NCBI RefSeq assembly: GCF_003334855.1
Contig: NZ_QOWE01000012.1
Coordinates: 62,001 to 126,000, forward strand
Origin: Larkinella punicea
GTDB lineage: Bacteria; Bacteroidota; Bacteroidia; Cytophagales; Spirosomataceae
Direction of reading: 5' to 3'
DNA: 64,000 nt
The translations under genes were made by a program, and so were the position numbers. The notes below the pieces were generated by a model. That model did not search any database, was not told where the DNA came from, and saw nothing but the letters and a program-made list of their open reading frames with translations. Positions 51,892 through 60,505 of this stretch are shown here, piece after piece. How positions within the stretch are numbered: position 1 is the first letter of the stretch; every line of letters begins with the position of its first letter.

Positions 51892-53310
51892 ATGTCTATG
51901 AACAACCAATCGAACGTGAACCGTCGCGAAATGATCGGTTCACTGCTGCTCGCTTCGGGCGCAGCCCTCACGGAACTGGGATTCACCAAAAAAGGAAATG
52001 ACCTGAAAGAACGCGGTCGTACCCGCATCGACGGGATGTTGAATGTGCCGAAAGGGCTGGCCGAAGCGGTTAAATTTCCGCTGATCGAAGCCTTGTATGG
52101 CCGACGCGCCCGGCGGTTTTCGAAAGGTGCCGAAATTCCCGATGGCCCGCTGACGTTCAAATCGAAGCACCAGCCCGAACCCCTCACGGATCTGCAGCAA
52201 ATGATGGTCTTGACCGCAGCAACCGGCAATACCGGCTGGCACCACATGATCTACCGGAATGCCAAATATGCCCCCCATCTGGCCAATTATGCGATGGCGG
52301 CCGGTGGCCGGACGTTCCCCTCGTCGGCGGGTTTCCATACAACCGAGTTCTTTTTTACCGACGACACGGGTGTTTACTTTTTGCTCACCCGCGACGCCCC
52401 ATCGCTCGTCAGCAAAGACAAGGGCGACTTTGACCTAACGCACTGGCTGGGCGAGCACCGAAAACGGATTGTGAAACTGCAAAGCGGTCGGCTCAACATT
52501 CCCGCGAAAGAGCCGTTTATGGACGGACACAACACCTGGTGTGTGAATGTTCCGGGTAGTACACTGCTCATTCCGGTGGCCGACGTGGCGCAACACATGC
52601 TCGGAGCGCTTTGCTTTCTGGTGCAAAACGGCTACGGTATTTACGACGATGTGAACAACCGGAAAATACCGGGGCTGGAAAAATTCAAGCATCTGATCGA
52701 CATTGAAAATCCCTATCCGCTGACCTTCATGGAGCAGCTTTGCCTGACGGAAGCCACCGCCGAACTCACCACGTCCTGCTATGCCGGGATGCTGATGTTG
52801 CAGGCGATGGGCCTGGGCGGCTGGATGTTCGATGGCATCGATAAGTTCAGTTTGCTGGGTGCCAGTGGCGATCCGGCGGTGCCGGGTCTGGGTTTTAAAC
52901 ACCACGCGGTCGACAAATCTCCCCTCCCCAACATCACCGGTTTGCCGGGCGTTTTCGAAGCGTTTTGTCCCCCCCATTACAAGGATATGCTCGAGGCCAC
53001 AAAGGCGTTGGTGAAACGGAAATTCGGCGATGGCGGGCCGTTCAACCAAAATACGCCGGGGCCGTGGAAAGAAAGCCCCCGCATCCGGTCCAGCGCCCAG
53101 TTTCACAGCCCGGAGTTTCAGGAATGTGTCGCCACGATGGCGCAGTATATTTTCGATACCTTCGGAAAATTTCCCGGCACGGTTCCCGCCATTCACTGCC
53201 TGACGTACTTACAGGCGCACCACCTCGATCTCGACTTTTACGATCACTATTTCAAAGACGGCAGCTATTTGTATACCCACGCCAACCACAAAAAGTGGTG
53301 GAAAGCCTGA
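51892..53310 (+). CDS. Exported nitroreductase-like protein, unknown function
   Basis: 472 residues from ATG 51892. The N-terminus NRREMIGSLLLASGAAL looks like a twin-arginine or hydrophobic export signal. The centre has RRARRFSKGAEIP, LTDLQQMMVLTAATGNTG, and GMLMLQAMGLGGWMFDG, words reminiscent of the FMN-binding nitroreductase fold (R-R-x-x-R-x-F near the start and a helix with AxxLG near the end). I do not recognise a named family. It lies 47 bases after the acetyltransferase gene and just before the MalT-like regulator. Function is not assignable. Confidence 0.65.
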   Translation: MSMNNQSNVNRREMIGSLLLASGAALTELGFTKKGNDLKERGRTRIDGMLNVPKGLAEAVKFPLIEALYGRRARRFSKGAEIPDGPLTFKSKHQPEPLTDLQQMMVLTAATGNTGWHHMIYRNAKYAPHLANYAMAAGGRTFPSSAGFHTTEFFFTDDTGVYFLLTRDAPSLVSKDKGDFDLTHWLGEHRKRIVKLQSGRLNIPAKEPFMDGHNTWCVNVPGSTLLIPVADVAQHMLGALCFLVQNGYGIYDDVNNRKIPGLEKFKHLIDIENPYPLTFMEQLCLTEATAELTTSCYAGMLMLQAMGLGGWMFDGIDKFSLLGASGDPAVPGLGFKHHAVDKSPLPNITGLPGVFEAFCPPHYKDMLEATKALVKRKFGDGGPFNQNTPGPWKESPRIRSSAQFHSPEFQECVATMAQYIFDTFGKFPGTVPAIHCLTYLQAHHLDLDFYDHYFKDGSYLYTHANHKKWWKA

Positions 53311-53387
53311 GCCTTTTAGTTATCGGCTAAAAGAAAGATTAGCAAGTAGTTATCTTTGTCGGTCTTTTGCATTCAACCGCTTTTTTC

Positions 53388-56237
53388 ATGACCGGTCGCT
53401 CCGAAATCCTGCGTCACCTCCAGCATTCGCTCGAAAAAAGCCGGTCTGGTCAACTCCAGATTGTGCTGGTGGCCGGCCCGGCCGGGATGGGAAAATCGAC
53501 GCTTGTACGGGAAGGCCTTCGGAAAAGCCGCCCCTTTTACACCCTCGACTATCACTATTTTGAGTCGGTGGCCTTTCCGTATTCTCCCTTCGTTCAGGCA
53601 CTGCGGACCATCCACGCCGACTTTGACTTGCGAACGCTGAATCTGGCGCAATTCGAATCGTTGGGACTGCTGTTGCCGGAGATCAAAACCGCTCCGGTCG
53701 AGGTGGATAAGGCAACGATGACGGATGCGATTCGGGAAGTGTTGCGAACCGTTGCCAGCCAGAAACCGCTGGCGCTGGTGATCGAAGACTGCCACTGGGC
53801 GGACGAGGCCACGCTGGAAATCCTGCCGGTTTTGCTGGAAGGCCTGACGACTTTGCCCATGACGGTTTTGCTGACGTACCGCGATGATGCGATCCCGCGG
53901 GATCATCCGCTCGTTCGGCTGCGAACTCAGTTCCGCCGTCAGCCGCTTTTTACCGAAATTAACCTGCCCCCGCTCCGGCAAGCGGAAACCGCTGAATTGA
54001 TGGAAGAGGTGTTGGGTCAGGCCCCCAGCCCGGCGCTGGCGGAACTGGTTTTTGCCCAGACCCAGGGGCTTCCTTTTTTTGTCAAAGAACTGACGCGGGC
54101 GCTCCAGCATAAAAACAGTCTGGTTCGGGGGGCCGATGGGCTGGTACTGGAAAAGAACCAACCGATTCCGATTCCGGAAACCATCCGGGACATGGTCGCC
54201 CTGCAACTCGATGGCATTTCGGATAAAAACCGGGAGACGCTCGAACTGGCGTCATTGGTTGGTCAGGAGTTTAGCCTGGATTTGATCAGCGAGTTAGCGG
54301 CTGATGATCAGGCGATTGACGCCTTGGTGGCTCATTCGGTTCTATTCCTGAAAGACCAGCAAACCGGTTCCTTTAGCCACGCGCTGGTTCGGGAAGTGGT
54401 GAAACAGGACATTCTCTGGTCGAAGCGAAAACAACTGAACCGGGCCATTGCGGCCGCTTTGGAACAACGGGAAACCGCACCCGAACGGGTGGCCCAATAC
54501 TGGCTGGAAGCCGGAGAAAAAGGGCGCGCCCGGACGGCTTTCGCCGAAGCTGCCCGAGCCTACTGCCAGTTGTATGCCCACGCCGATGCCGCCCGGACCG
54601 CCCATAAAGCCCTGGAAATGTGGCCAAAAGGCACCGATGAACCCGCGCGGCTGGTGTTGTTGCAGCAACTGGCTCACTGCGCCCGGGTAGGAGGGCAAAC
54701 GCACTTGTCGATTCGGGCCCTGCGCGAAATGCTGGAAAGCCCGCTGGTGCTGGAAGACGATTCGAAGAAAGGAGAAACCTACCGCTCGCTGGCGATTTCC
54801 TACGCCTTACAGGGCATCTGGCAACACTACAAACATTGCCGGCAGTTAGCGGCCGAGTGCTACGAACGGGCCGGTTTTTGGGCCGAAGCCGCGAAGGACT
54901 GGCACGATCTGGCCAACCGCCACATCGACGACCTGAGCCTGAATGCGGCACTGGACGTGATCAACCGGGCCGTTCAAAACGCCATTCAGTCCGGTTCCGT
55001 CGATCTGCAGGCCAAATCGATGAGCCTGAAGGGGTACATCCTTTCCATGCAGGGCAAAAACAAAGAAGGCGAGCAGATGGCCCGGGAGGCTATTGCCCTG
55101 GCATTGGTCGAAAATCAGGTGGGGGCCTATGCGTATGCCTACCGAAAACTGGCCGGAACGCTGGAATATGCTTCCGATTTCAAAGGATCGATTCAGGCGT
55201 ACACGACTGCACTCAACTTTTGCCGAAGTGAGAGAATGGAGACGCAGGCCCTGTTCTGCGTCAGTTGCATGTGCTGGGTGTTGTTCCGAATGGGCGACTG
55301 GAAACGGTGTCTTGAGCTTTGCAGGGAGTATGTCGAAAGTCCCGACAGCAACGAGCCTTCCCGGGCGGTGGGCTACCTGCTTATGGGCATCATCAAGGGG
55401 TTCCGGGGAGAAAACAAAACCGCCCGGCATTACCTGGATCAAGTCTACCCTTTTATGGTTCAGGCTAATTACCAACTCATTGAGTCGATTCTGTACTGTG
55501 CTACGGCGGTTACGTACGAAAACGAAAACCAGGTGGAGAAAGCCCGGCAGCATTTTACCCACTTGCTGACCGTGTGGGAACAAACGCACGAAGTACACGA
55601 TATTCTGCCCGGCCTGTGCAGTGCGATGTCGTTTTTTACCGATCATGGCTATCAGGAAGAAGGCAACCAGACTGTCCAGATTCTGTCGACCATTGCCAAT
55701 CTGACCGGCAATCCCGAAGCGGTAGCCACGCTGTCTTTTGCGCTGGGCGAGCTGGCATCGGTTCAGCAGAACGACCGGGAAGCGAACGAACACTACGCCC
55801 ATGCCGTTCGGTCATTCGCGGAACTTTCGCTGCCTTTGCAACAGGTGATTGCTTTATACAAACAGGGAAAATTGCAGGGGGCCGCGGGCGACAAACCGGC
55901 GGCTTCCGACCTGCTCCGGCAGGCGCTGCAACTGGCGAAACAACTGGCGGTTCGGCCCCTGGCGGCTGCCATTACGGCGTTGTTGAATTCGATTTCAGAA
56001 AAGGAGGCCAAAACCGGGTCAGGGAAAGCGTTGGCGGGTCTGACCAGGCGGCAGGCGGAAATTTTGCAGGCGCTGGTGGAGGGATTATCCAACAAAGAGA
56101 TTTCGGTGAAACTGCACCTGAGCACCCGAACCGTCGATATGCACGTTCGCCATCTGTTCGACCGGCTTAACTGCCGCACCCGGGCTGAAGCCGTCCGCAA
56201 AGCACTGGATGTGGAAACCCGGTTGGAAACCCGGTAG
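53388..56237 (+). CDS. Large ATPase/TPR/LuxR transcriptional regulator (MalT-like)
   Basis: 949 residues from ATG 53388. An AAA-type ATPase starts the protein: Walker A GPAGMGKST (30-38) and the Walker-B-like VIEDCHWADEATLE (about 131-144). A long helical region with TPR-like pairs (about 350-860) follows, and the C-terminus is a LuxR helix-turn-helix (LTRRQAEILQALVEGLSNKE, then LHLSTRTVDMHVRHLFDRLN). This is the STAND design: a ligand releases ATP-dependent assembly and DNA binding. A perfect -7 element TATCTTTG lies at 53351-53358, but no -33 was found. Target genes and signal are unknown. Confidence 0.92.
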   Translation: MTGRSEILRHLQHSLEKSRSGQLQIVLVAGPAGMGKSTLVREGLRKSRPFYTLDYHYFESVAFPYSPFVQALRTIHADFDLRTLNLAQFESLGLLLPEIKTAPVEVDKATMTDAIREVLRTVASQKPLALVIEDCHWADEATLEILPVLLEGLTTLPMTVLLTYRDDAIPRDHPLVRLRTQFRRQPLFTEINLPPLRQAETAELMEEVLGQAPSPALAELVFAQTQGLPFFVKELTRALQHKNSLVRGADGLVLEKNQPIPIPETIRDMVALQLDGISDKNRETLELASLVGQEFSLDLISELAADDQAIDALVAHSVLFLKDQQTGSFSHALVREVVKQDILWSKRKQLNRAIAAALEQRETAPERVAQYWLEAGEKGRARTAFAEAARAYCQLYAHADAARTAHKALEMWPKGTDEPARLVLLQQLAHCARVGGQTHLSIRALREMLESPLVLEDDSKKGETYRSLAISYALQGIWQHYKHCRQLAAECYERAGFWAEAAKDWHDLANRHIDDLSLNAALDVINRAVQNAIQSGSVDLQAKSMSLKGYILSMQGKNKEGEQMAREAIALALVENQVGAYAYAYRKLAGTLEYASDFKGSIQAYTTALNFCRSERMETQALFCVSCMCWVLFRMGDWKRCLELCREYVESPDSNEPSRAVGYLLMGIIKGFRGENKTARHYLDQVYPFMVQANYQLIESILYCATAVTYENENQVEKARQHFTHLLTVWEQTHEVHDILPGLCSAMSFFTDHGYQEEGNQTVQILSTIANLTGNPEAVATLSFALGELASVQQNDREANEHYAHAVRSFAELSLPLQQVIALYKQGKLQGAAGDKPAASDLLRQALQLAKQLAVRPLAAAITALLNSISEKEAKTGSGKALAGLTRRQAEILQALVEGLSNKEISVKLHLSTRTVDMHVRHLFDRLNCRTRAEAVRKALDVETRLETR

Positions 56238-56240
56238 AAG

Positions 56241-56630
56241 CTAGACCGGACACAATTGGTTTGTCAACCGAACCAGTTCACTGTAACTCGTGGGCTTGAC
56301 GAGCACGGTTCCATTTGCGGCTTCATGGACGCGCAGATTGTCGTTGGTTTCGAAGGAAGATCCCAGGATCACGGTGGGAATGGTCCGTAACTGACTGCTC
56401 AGTTTCAACCGTTTCAGGGTTGCAAAACCGTCCAGTACGGGCATATTGAGATCCAGAATGATCAGATCCGGCCGGTCGGCATAGTCGGTCAGGTGATCCA
56501 GCAATTCCTGACCATTGGAAAACGTGTACAGCAAACAACCGGGATGGTGTTTCTGGAAGGCCTGCCAGAGCATAAACCGGTCATCGTCGTCGTCATCGAC
56601 AATAAAAACAAGACGGTGTTTCAACAACAT
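56241..56630 (-). CDS. Single-domain response regulator (CheY/Rcp1-like)
   Basis: 129 residues: only a receiver domain. The acidic pocket is in VFIVDDDDDDRFML, the phospho-acceptor Asp in DLIILDLNMPVLDG, the Thr/Ser position in PTVILGSSFE and the Lys in VLVKPTS. It has no output domain, so it acts by protein contact, as Rcp1-type regulators do with phytochrome or hybrid kinases. It converges on the MalT-like gene with 3 bases between stops. No kinase lies beside it. Confidence 0.92.
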   Translation of the reverse strand: MLLKHRLVFIVDDDDDDRFMLWQAFQKHHPGCLLYTFSNGQELLDHLTDYADRPDLIILDLNMPVLDGFATLKRLKLSSQLRTIPTVILGSSFETNDNLRVHEAANGTVLVKPTSYSELVRLTNQLCPV

Positions 56631-56681
56631 AATGAATCTGATTTTAGAGTTGAACCTTTTCCGAACTCATTCTCAACAAGA

Positions 56682-56708
56682 TAGCCGATCCAATCACTGG
56701 ATCGGCTA
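56682..56708. terminator. Perfect 10-bp hairpin with AGCCGATCC stem
   Basis: TAGCCGATCC (56682-56691) pairs perfectly with GGATCGGCTA (56699-56708) around a 7-base loop. On the minus strand a T-rich tract (TCTTGTT) follows, so it may end the transcript of the small protein gene. A similar stem, ATAGCCGATTC, is at 57106-57135. Confidence 0.5.
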
Positions 56709-56750
56709 CTCCCTTTCTACCTAAAACGCTAAAGAAAACACACAAAATTT

Positions 56751-56836
56751 GACAAGAGAGTTGAGACAAAAGAGTAAAGACTTATACAACAGCGAATGAT
56801 TTTAGGTCTTTACTCTCTTGTCTCAACTCTTTCGTC
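56751..56836. repeat. 31-bp inverted repeat (twin A)
   Basis: Arms 56751-56781 and 56806-56836 match about 28 of 31. They share AGAGTAAAGAC words with the repeats at 57194, 49719 and 35764. The 24-base loop, with ACAGCGAATGATTT, closely resembles that of the twin at 57194-57271. The right arm touches the last base of the stop codon of the small gene. Confidence 0.9.
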
Positions 56837-57006
56837 TACGTAAGCACTCGCCTTTTTCGCAGAACCTGCTGGCGACACCACTGCAATAATTGTATACGCT
56901 CCGGCGGAGAGAGCCATCGCAAAAGTTTCCGTAATTCTTTTCGGAAAAGCCGCCGGTCGAAATCAACTTTGTTCAGTACGCATTGACTGTATTCAAACCA
57001 GGACAT
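56836..57006 (-). CDS. Small basic protein of 56 residues, unknown
   Basis: The frame from ATG 57006 to TAG 56838-56836 starts MSWFEYSQCVLNKV and continues through DFDRRLFRKELRKLL to PPERIQLLQWCRQQ and an Arg/Lys-rich end. It is strongly basic with regularly placed Trp, Leu and Phe, as in a small helical protein or nucleic-acid-binding peptide. Support for its being real: an 11-bp-phased TTARA array and a -7-like element sit at the same distances from its start as in front of tolC, and a hairpin follows it. I cannot name the family. A role in metal stress is inferred from shared control. Confidence 0.6.
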   Translation of the reverse strand: MSWFEYSQCVLNKVDFDRRLFRKELRKLLRWLSPPERIQLLQWCRQQVLRKRRVLT

Positions 57007-57031
57007 ATCAAGTAAGGGTTAAGTATTTCTA

Positions 57032-57105
57032 CAAAGATGAGATACGCATCTTAAAACCCGCTTAGAGCCCGATTAAAAAAAAATTAGAATTTTCTTACAA
57101 AAGAA
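57032..57105 (-). promoter_or_regulatory. 11-bp-phased TTARA array and -7-like element before the small gene
   Basis: Five units of exactly 11 bases (57051, 57062, 57073, 57084 and 57095), each starting TTARA or TTACA on the plus strand. Eleven bases nearer the gene the minus strand reads CATCTTTG (57039-57032), close to TAnnTTTG. The array starts 45 bases above the ATG. Exact helical phasing is typical of OmpR/PhoB-class response regulator sites that replace the -33 box. Confidence 0.65.
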
Positions 57106-57135
57106 ATAGCCGATTCCCAGAAAAGAACCGGCTAT
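57098..57135 (-). terminator. Terminator-like hairpin with ATAGCCGATTC stem
   Basis: On the minus strand the arms 57135-57125 and 57116-57106 pair over 11 bases with one mismatch and are followed by TTCTTTTG, which overlaps the array. It would end a short transcript arriving from 57275. Confidence 0.5.
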
Positions 57136-57193
57136 CGGAATCACCTGAAATTAGCAATGTTACTCGCCAAAAACCTTCTATTGCAAGGAGAGG

Positions 57194-57271
57194 AAAGAGG
57201 TGAGATCAGAGAGTAAAGACTGAATAAACAGCGCATAATTTCAGGTCTTTATTCTCTTGTCTCACCTCTTT
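57194..57271. repeat. 27-bp inverted repeat (twin B)
   Basis: Arms 57194-57220 and 57245-57271 match 24 of 27. Words and the 24-base loop (ACAGCGCATAATTT) match twin A at 56751-56836; the two are probably copies of one element. It lies in the span between array 3 and the hairpin at 57106. Confidence 0.9.
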
Positions 57272-57281
57272 AATCTGAACA

Positions 57282-57336
57282 CAAAATTGACGCGGCTACA
57301 TTAGAAAACGCTTAGAGCAATCTTAGAAAAATGTTA
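57282..57336 (-). promoter_or_regulatory. Third 11-bp-phased TTARA array, facing no protein gene
   Basis: Units at 57301, 57312, 57323 and 57334 start TTAGA or TTAAT at 11-base steps; the last covers the stop codon of the RND pump gene. Eleven bases away the minus strand reads CAATTTTG (57289-57282), close to TAnnTTTG. The same geometry stands before the small gene and tolC. The predicted minus-strand RNA starts near 57275 and contains inverted repeat B. Confidence 0.55.
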
Positions 57337-60300
57337 ATTCGACCCTCCCAAAAGCTCCGGTTCCCGTCGCCAGGTTTTTGGGGCAGTTTCGGCCCGGCGA
57401 TAAAAAAACCGGTACAGAATCGGAAAAATCAGCAGCGTCAGCACCGTGGCCGTCATCAAACCGCCAATGACGACCACCGCGAGCGGTTTCTGGGTTTCGG
57501 AGCCAATCCCGGTCGAGACGGCCGCCGGCAATAACCCGATAGCCGCCATCAAGGCCGTCATGACCACCGGGCGAATCCGGCTGCGGATTCCCTGCCGAAT
57601 GGCCTCGTCGAGCGGAAGCCGGTCGGCCCGGTTCTGGTTGAAAACCGACACCAGAATCACGCCGTTCTGCACACAGATGCCAAACAGCGCAATGAAGCCC
57701 ACTCCCGCCGAAATACCAAAGTTGATGCCCGTTGCGTGTAGCGCCAAAATGCCGCCCATCAGCGCAAACGGCACATTGAGCAACACCAGCCCGGCATCTT
57801 TCGGATTGCCAAACGTGATGAAGAGAATGACGAAAATGGCCGCCAGACTGAGTGGAACCACCTCCCCGAGCCGCTGGGTGGCCCGCACCTGGTTTTCAAA
57901 TTCACCCGTCCAGTTGACGGAATAGCCCTTCGGCAGTTTCTTCAGTTTTTGATTGACTTTTTGCTGCGCTTCGGCAATGGTGCTGCCCAGATCGCGCTCC
58001 CGGACGGAGAACTTCACCCCGATAAACCGCTTGTTTAGATCGCGGTAGATAAACGCCGGGCCGGTGGTTTTGTGCAGGGTTGCAATCTCGCTGAGCGGTA
58101 TTTTGCTGCCGTGCATCGTCGGCACCATCAGCCGCATGATGTCGTCTTCGGTTTTCCGATACTGCTCGGCGTAGCGCAGCCGGATGTCGAACCGGCGTTC
58201 TCCCTCGTACAGAATCGAAGCGGTTTTCCCGCCAATCGCCATCTCGATAACCGCCTGGGCATCAGCGGTTGAAACCCCGTATAAAGCCATTTTATGATCG
58301 TGAAACAACACGCTGATTTCGGGCTGGCCGATGTTCCGCAGAATACCGACATCCTTGATACCGGGCACGTCCTGAATGGCTTCGATCACCTCATCGGCCA
58401 GACCGTTGAGCGTCGTCAGATCTTCTCCAAAAATCTTGACGGCATTCGACGCGTTCATCCCGGCCACGGCTTCGGCCACATTGTCGATGATCGGCTGGGA
58501 ATAGTTGTAGTTAATTCCCTGAAACTGTTTAAGTTTCACATCCATCTCTTCGATCAGGTCGTCGGTGGAAATCTTGCGCCCGGTCCGGCGATCCGGCCAG
58601 TCGTCTTTCGGTTTCAGGTTCACCTGCATCTGCACGTAATAAAAACCGGAGGGATCGGTGCCGTCGTTGGAGCGGCCGGTTTGCGACAACACCCCGTTGA
58701 CTTCCGGAAATTCCATCAGCTTTTTCCGCAGAACGCGCACCATTTTGGTCGTTTCGCTCAGCGACGAACTCATCGGCAATTTGGCTTCCACCCACAACGC
58801 ACCCTCGTTAAGCTGCGGCAAAAACTCCGTTCCCAAGAGGGTTGCCGAGAAAAACGTCAGCCCCAGACAAACCGTAGCCAGCAGAAAACTCAGTCGTTTG
58901 CGGGCATAACACCATTCAAAACCGGCGGTAACGGTATTCGTAAAAAACCGGACGATGAAATTATTCTTTTCCCGAACGTTTTTCCGCAGCAGCATGGAAC
59001 ACAAAACCGGTACCAGCGTCAGCGTGAACAACAAGGCACCCAGCAAGGCAAAACCGAGCGTCCAGGCCAGCGGGGAGAACATTTTGCCCTCCACTTTCTG
59101 AAAGGAAAAAATGGGCAGCAGCGCCGTAATAATGATCAGTTTGGAAAAGAAAACCGCTTTACCCAACTCGCCCCCGGTTTTTTTGATCAGCCCGAGTTTG
59201 CTCATCCGGTTGAAGGTCGCCATGCCTTTTTTGTGCGCCAGATGGTCGAGTGTCACGAAAATCCCTTCCACCATCACCACGGCTCCGTCGATGATGATGC
59301 CGAAATCGACCGCGCCCATCGACAGTAAATTGGCCGACATGCCCCGCAAACGGAGACACATAAACGCAAACAGCAAAGCCAGCGGAATGATGATGGAAAC
59401 GATGACGGTGGTGCGCCAGTCGGCCATGAACACAAACACGATGACCGTCACCAGAACGATGCCTTCGATCAGGTTGTGCATCACCGTTCGGGTACAGAAC
59501 GCAATGAGGTTGTCCCGGTCGTAGAACGTGACCATCTTGGTGTCCGATGGCAAAATCCGGGTGTTCAGTTCTTCGATTTTATCCTTCACCCGCGTCAGAA
59601 TTTCGCTGGGATTTTCGCCTTTCCGCATCACCACGATGCCTTCCACCACGTCGTCGTTGTCGTTCAAGCCAACCTGCCCGACCCGGGGCAAGCTCGATTC
59701 GGCGACTTCGGCCACGTTTTTCACCAGAACCGGATTGCCATTCAGTTCTTCAATGATGATGTTTTCAATATCGGGAATTGACGTCAGCAGGCCGACGCCC
59801 CGAACAACATAGGCTTGCCCGTTGCGCTCGATGACATCGCCCCCGACGTTGATGTTGCTGCGCGTGATGGCCTGGTATACTTCCAGGGGCGTCAGGTCGT
59901 ATTTGGTCAGTTGCGTGGGATTGACCCGGATTTCGTAGATTTTCTCCTGTCCGCCAAACGCCACGACGTCGGCCACCCCCGGCACACTGCGCAACTGGCG
60001 GTCGATCACCCAGTTGTGTAACGTCAGCAGTTCGCGGCTATCGCGGGTTTTGCTTTCCAGCGTAAACCGGAAAATTTCACCCGTCGGGCCATACGGCGGC
60101 TGCACATCCGGCTCAACGGTTTCGGGAAGCGTCACATTCCGAAGCTGATTATTCACCTGTTGCCGGGCAAAAAAGTCTTCGACATCATCCTCAAAAATGA
60201 TTTTGATGACCGACAATCCGAACATCGTAATCGACCGGACGTTCGTTTTCCGCTGCACCGAGTTCATGGCCACTTCGATGGGCACGGTCACAAACCGCTC

Positions 60301-60492
60301 CACTTCTTCGGCACTCCGCCCGTTCCATTCTGTCACGACGATAATCTGGGTGTTGGTGACGTCGGGAAACGCTTCGAGCGGGGTATTCAGATAGCTCACC
60401 ACACCGGCGATGATGAGTCCGGCAGTCATGAAAAAGACAAAAAACCGGTTTTTGAGCGAAAAGCCGACGATATTCCGAATGAACCTGTTCAT
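57334..60492 (-). CDS. Heavy-metal efflux RND pump (CzcA/CusA family)
   Basis: 1052 residues, normal length. It has the RND layout of twelve membrane helices and two large periplasmic loops. Diagnostic words: PLEAFPDVTNTQI after helix 1, and SANLLSMGAVDFGIIIDGAV in helix 4, where the Asp pair carries protons; the DFG-x-x-x-D pattern marks the metal (HME) subfamily and not drug pumps. It exports Cu, Ag, Zn, Co or Cd through the outer membrane; the methionines and cysteines that would tell copper from zinc cannot be decided by eye. It is last in the operon with tolC and the adaptor. Confidence 0.95.
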   Translation of the reverse strand: MNRFIRNIVGFSLKNRFFVFFMTAGLIIAGVVSYLNTPLEAFPDVTNTQIIVVTEWNGRSAEEVERFVTVPIEVAMNSVQRKTNVRSITMFGLSVIKIIFEDDVEDFFARQQVNNQLRNVTLPETVEPDVQPPYGPTGEIFRFTLESKTRDSRELLTLHNWVIDRQLRSVPGVADVVAFGGQEKIYEIRVNPTQLTKYDLTPLEVYQAITRSNINVGGDVIERNGQAYVVRGVGLLTSIPDIENIIIEELNGNPVLVKNVAEVAESSLPRVGQVGLNDNDDVVEGIVVMRKGENPSEILTRVKDKIEELNTRILPSDTKMVTFYDRDNLIAFCTRTVMHNLIEGIVLVTVIVFVFMADWRTTVIVSIIIPLALLFAFMCLRLRGMSANLLSMGAVDFGIIIDGAVVMVEGIFVTLDHLAHKKGMATFNRMSKLGLIKKTGGELGKAVFFSKLIIITALLPIFSFQKVEGKMFSPLAWTLGFALLGALLFTLTLVPVLCSMLLRKNVREKNNFIVRFFTNTVTAGFEWCYARKRLSFLLATVCLGLTFFSATLLGTEFLPQLNEGALWVEAKLPMSSSLSETTKMVRVLRKKLMEFPEVNGVLSQTGRSNDGTDPSGFYYVQMQVNLKPKDDWPDRRTGRKISTDDLIEEMDVKLKQFQGINYNYSQPIIDNVAEAVAGMNASNAVKIFGEDLTTLNGLADEVIEAIQDVPGIKDVGILRNIGQPEISVLFHDHKMALYGVSTADAQAVIEMAIGGKTASILYEGERRFDIRLRYAEQYRKTEDDIMRLMVPTMHGSKIPLSEIATLHKTTGPAFIYRDLNKRFIGVKFSVRERDLGSTIAEAQQKVNQKLKKLPKGYSVNWTGEFENQVRATQRLGEVVPLSLAAIFVILFITFGNPKDAGLVLLNVPFALMGGILALHATGINFGISAGVGFIALFGICVQNGVILVSVFNQNRADRLPLDEAIRQGIRSRIRPVVMTALMAAIGLLPAAVSTGIGSETQKPLAVVVIGGLMTATVLTLLIFPILYRFFYRRAETAPKTWRREPELLGGSN

Positions 60493-60505
60493 ATTCTCAA
60501 TGAGT

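Noticed and set aside
57051-57105. CRISPR-like array because of regular spacing
   Set aside because: Units are 11 bases with 5-base constant words; there are no spacers of CRISPR length and no cas genes.
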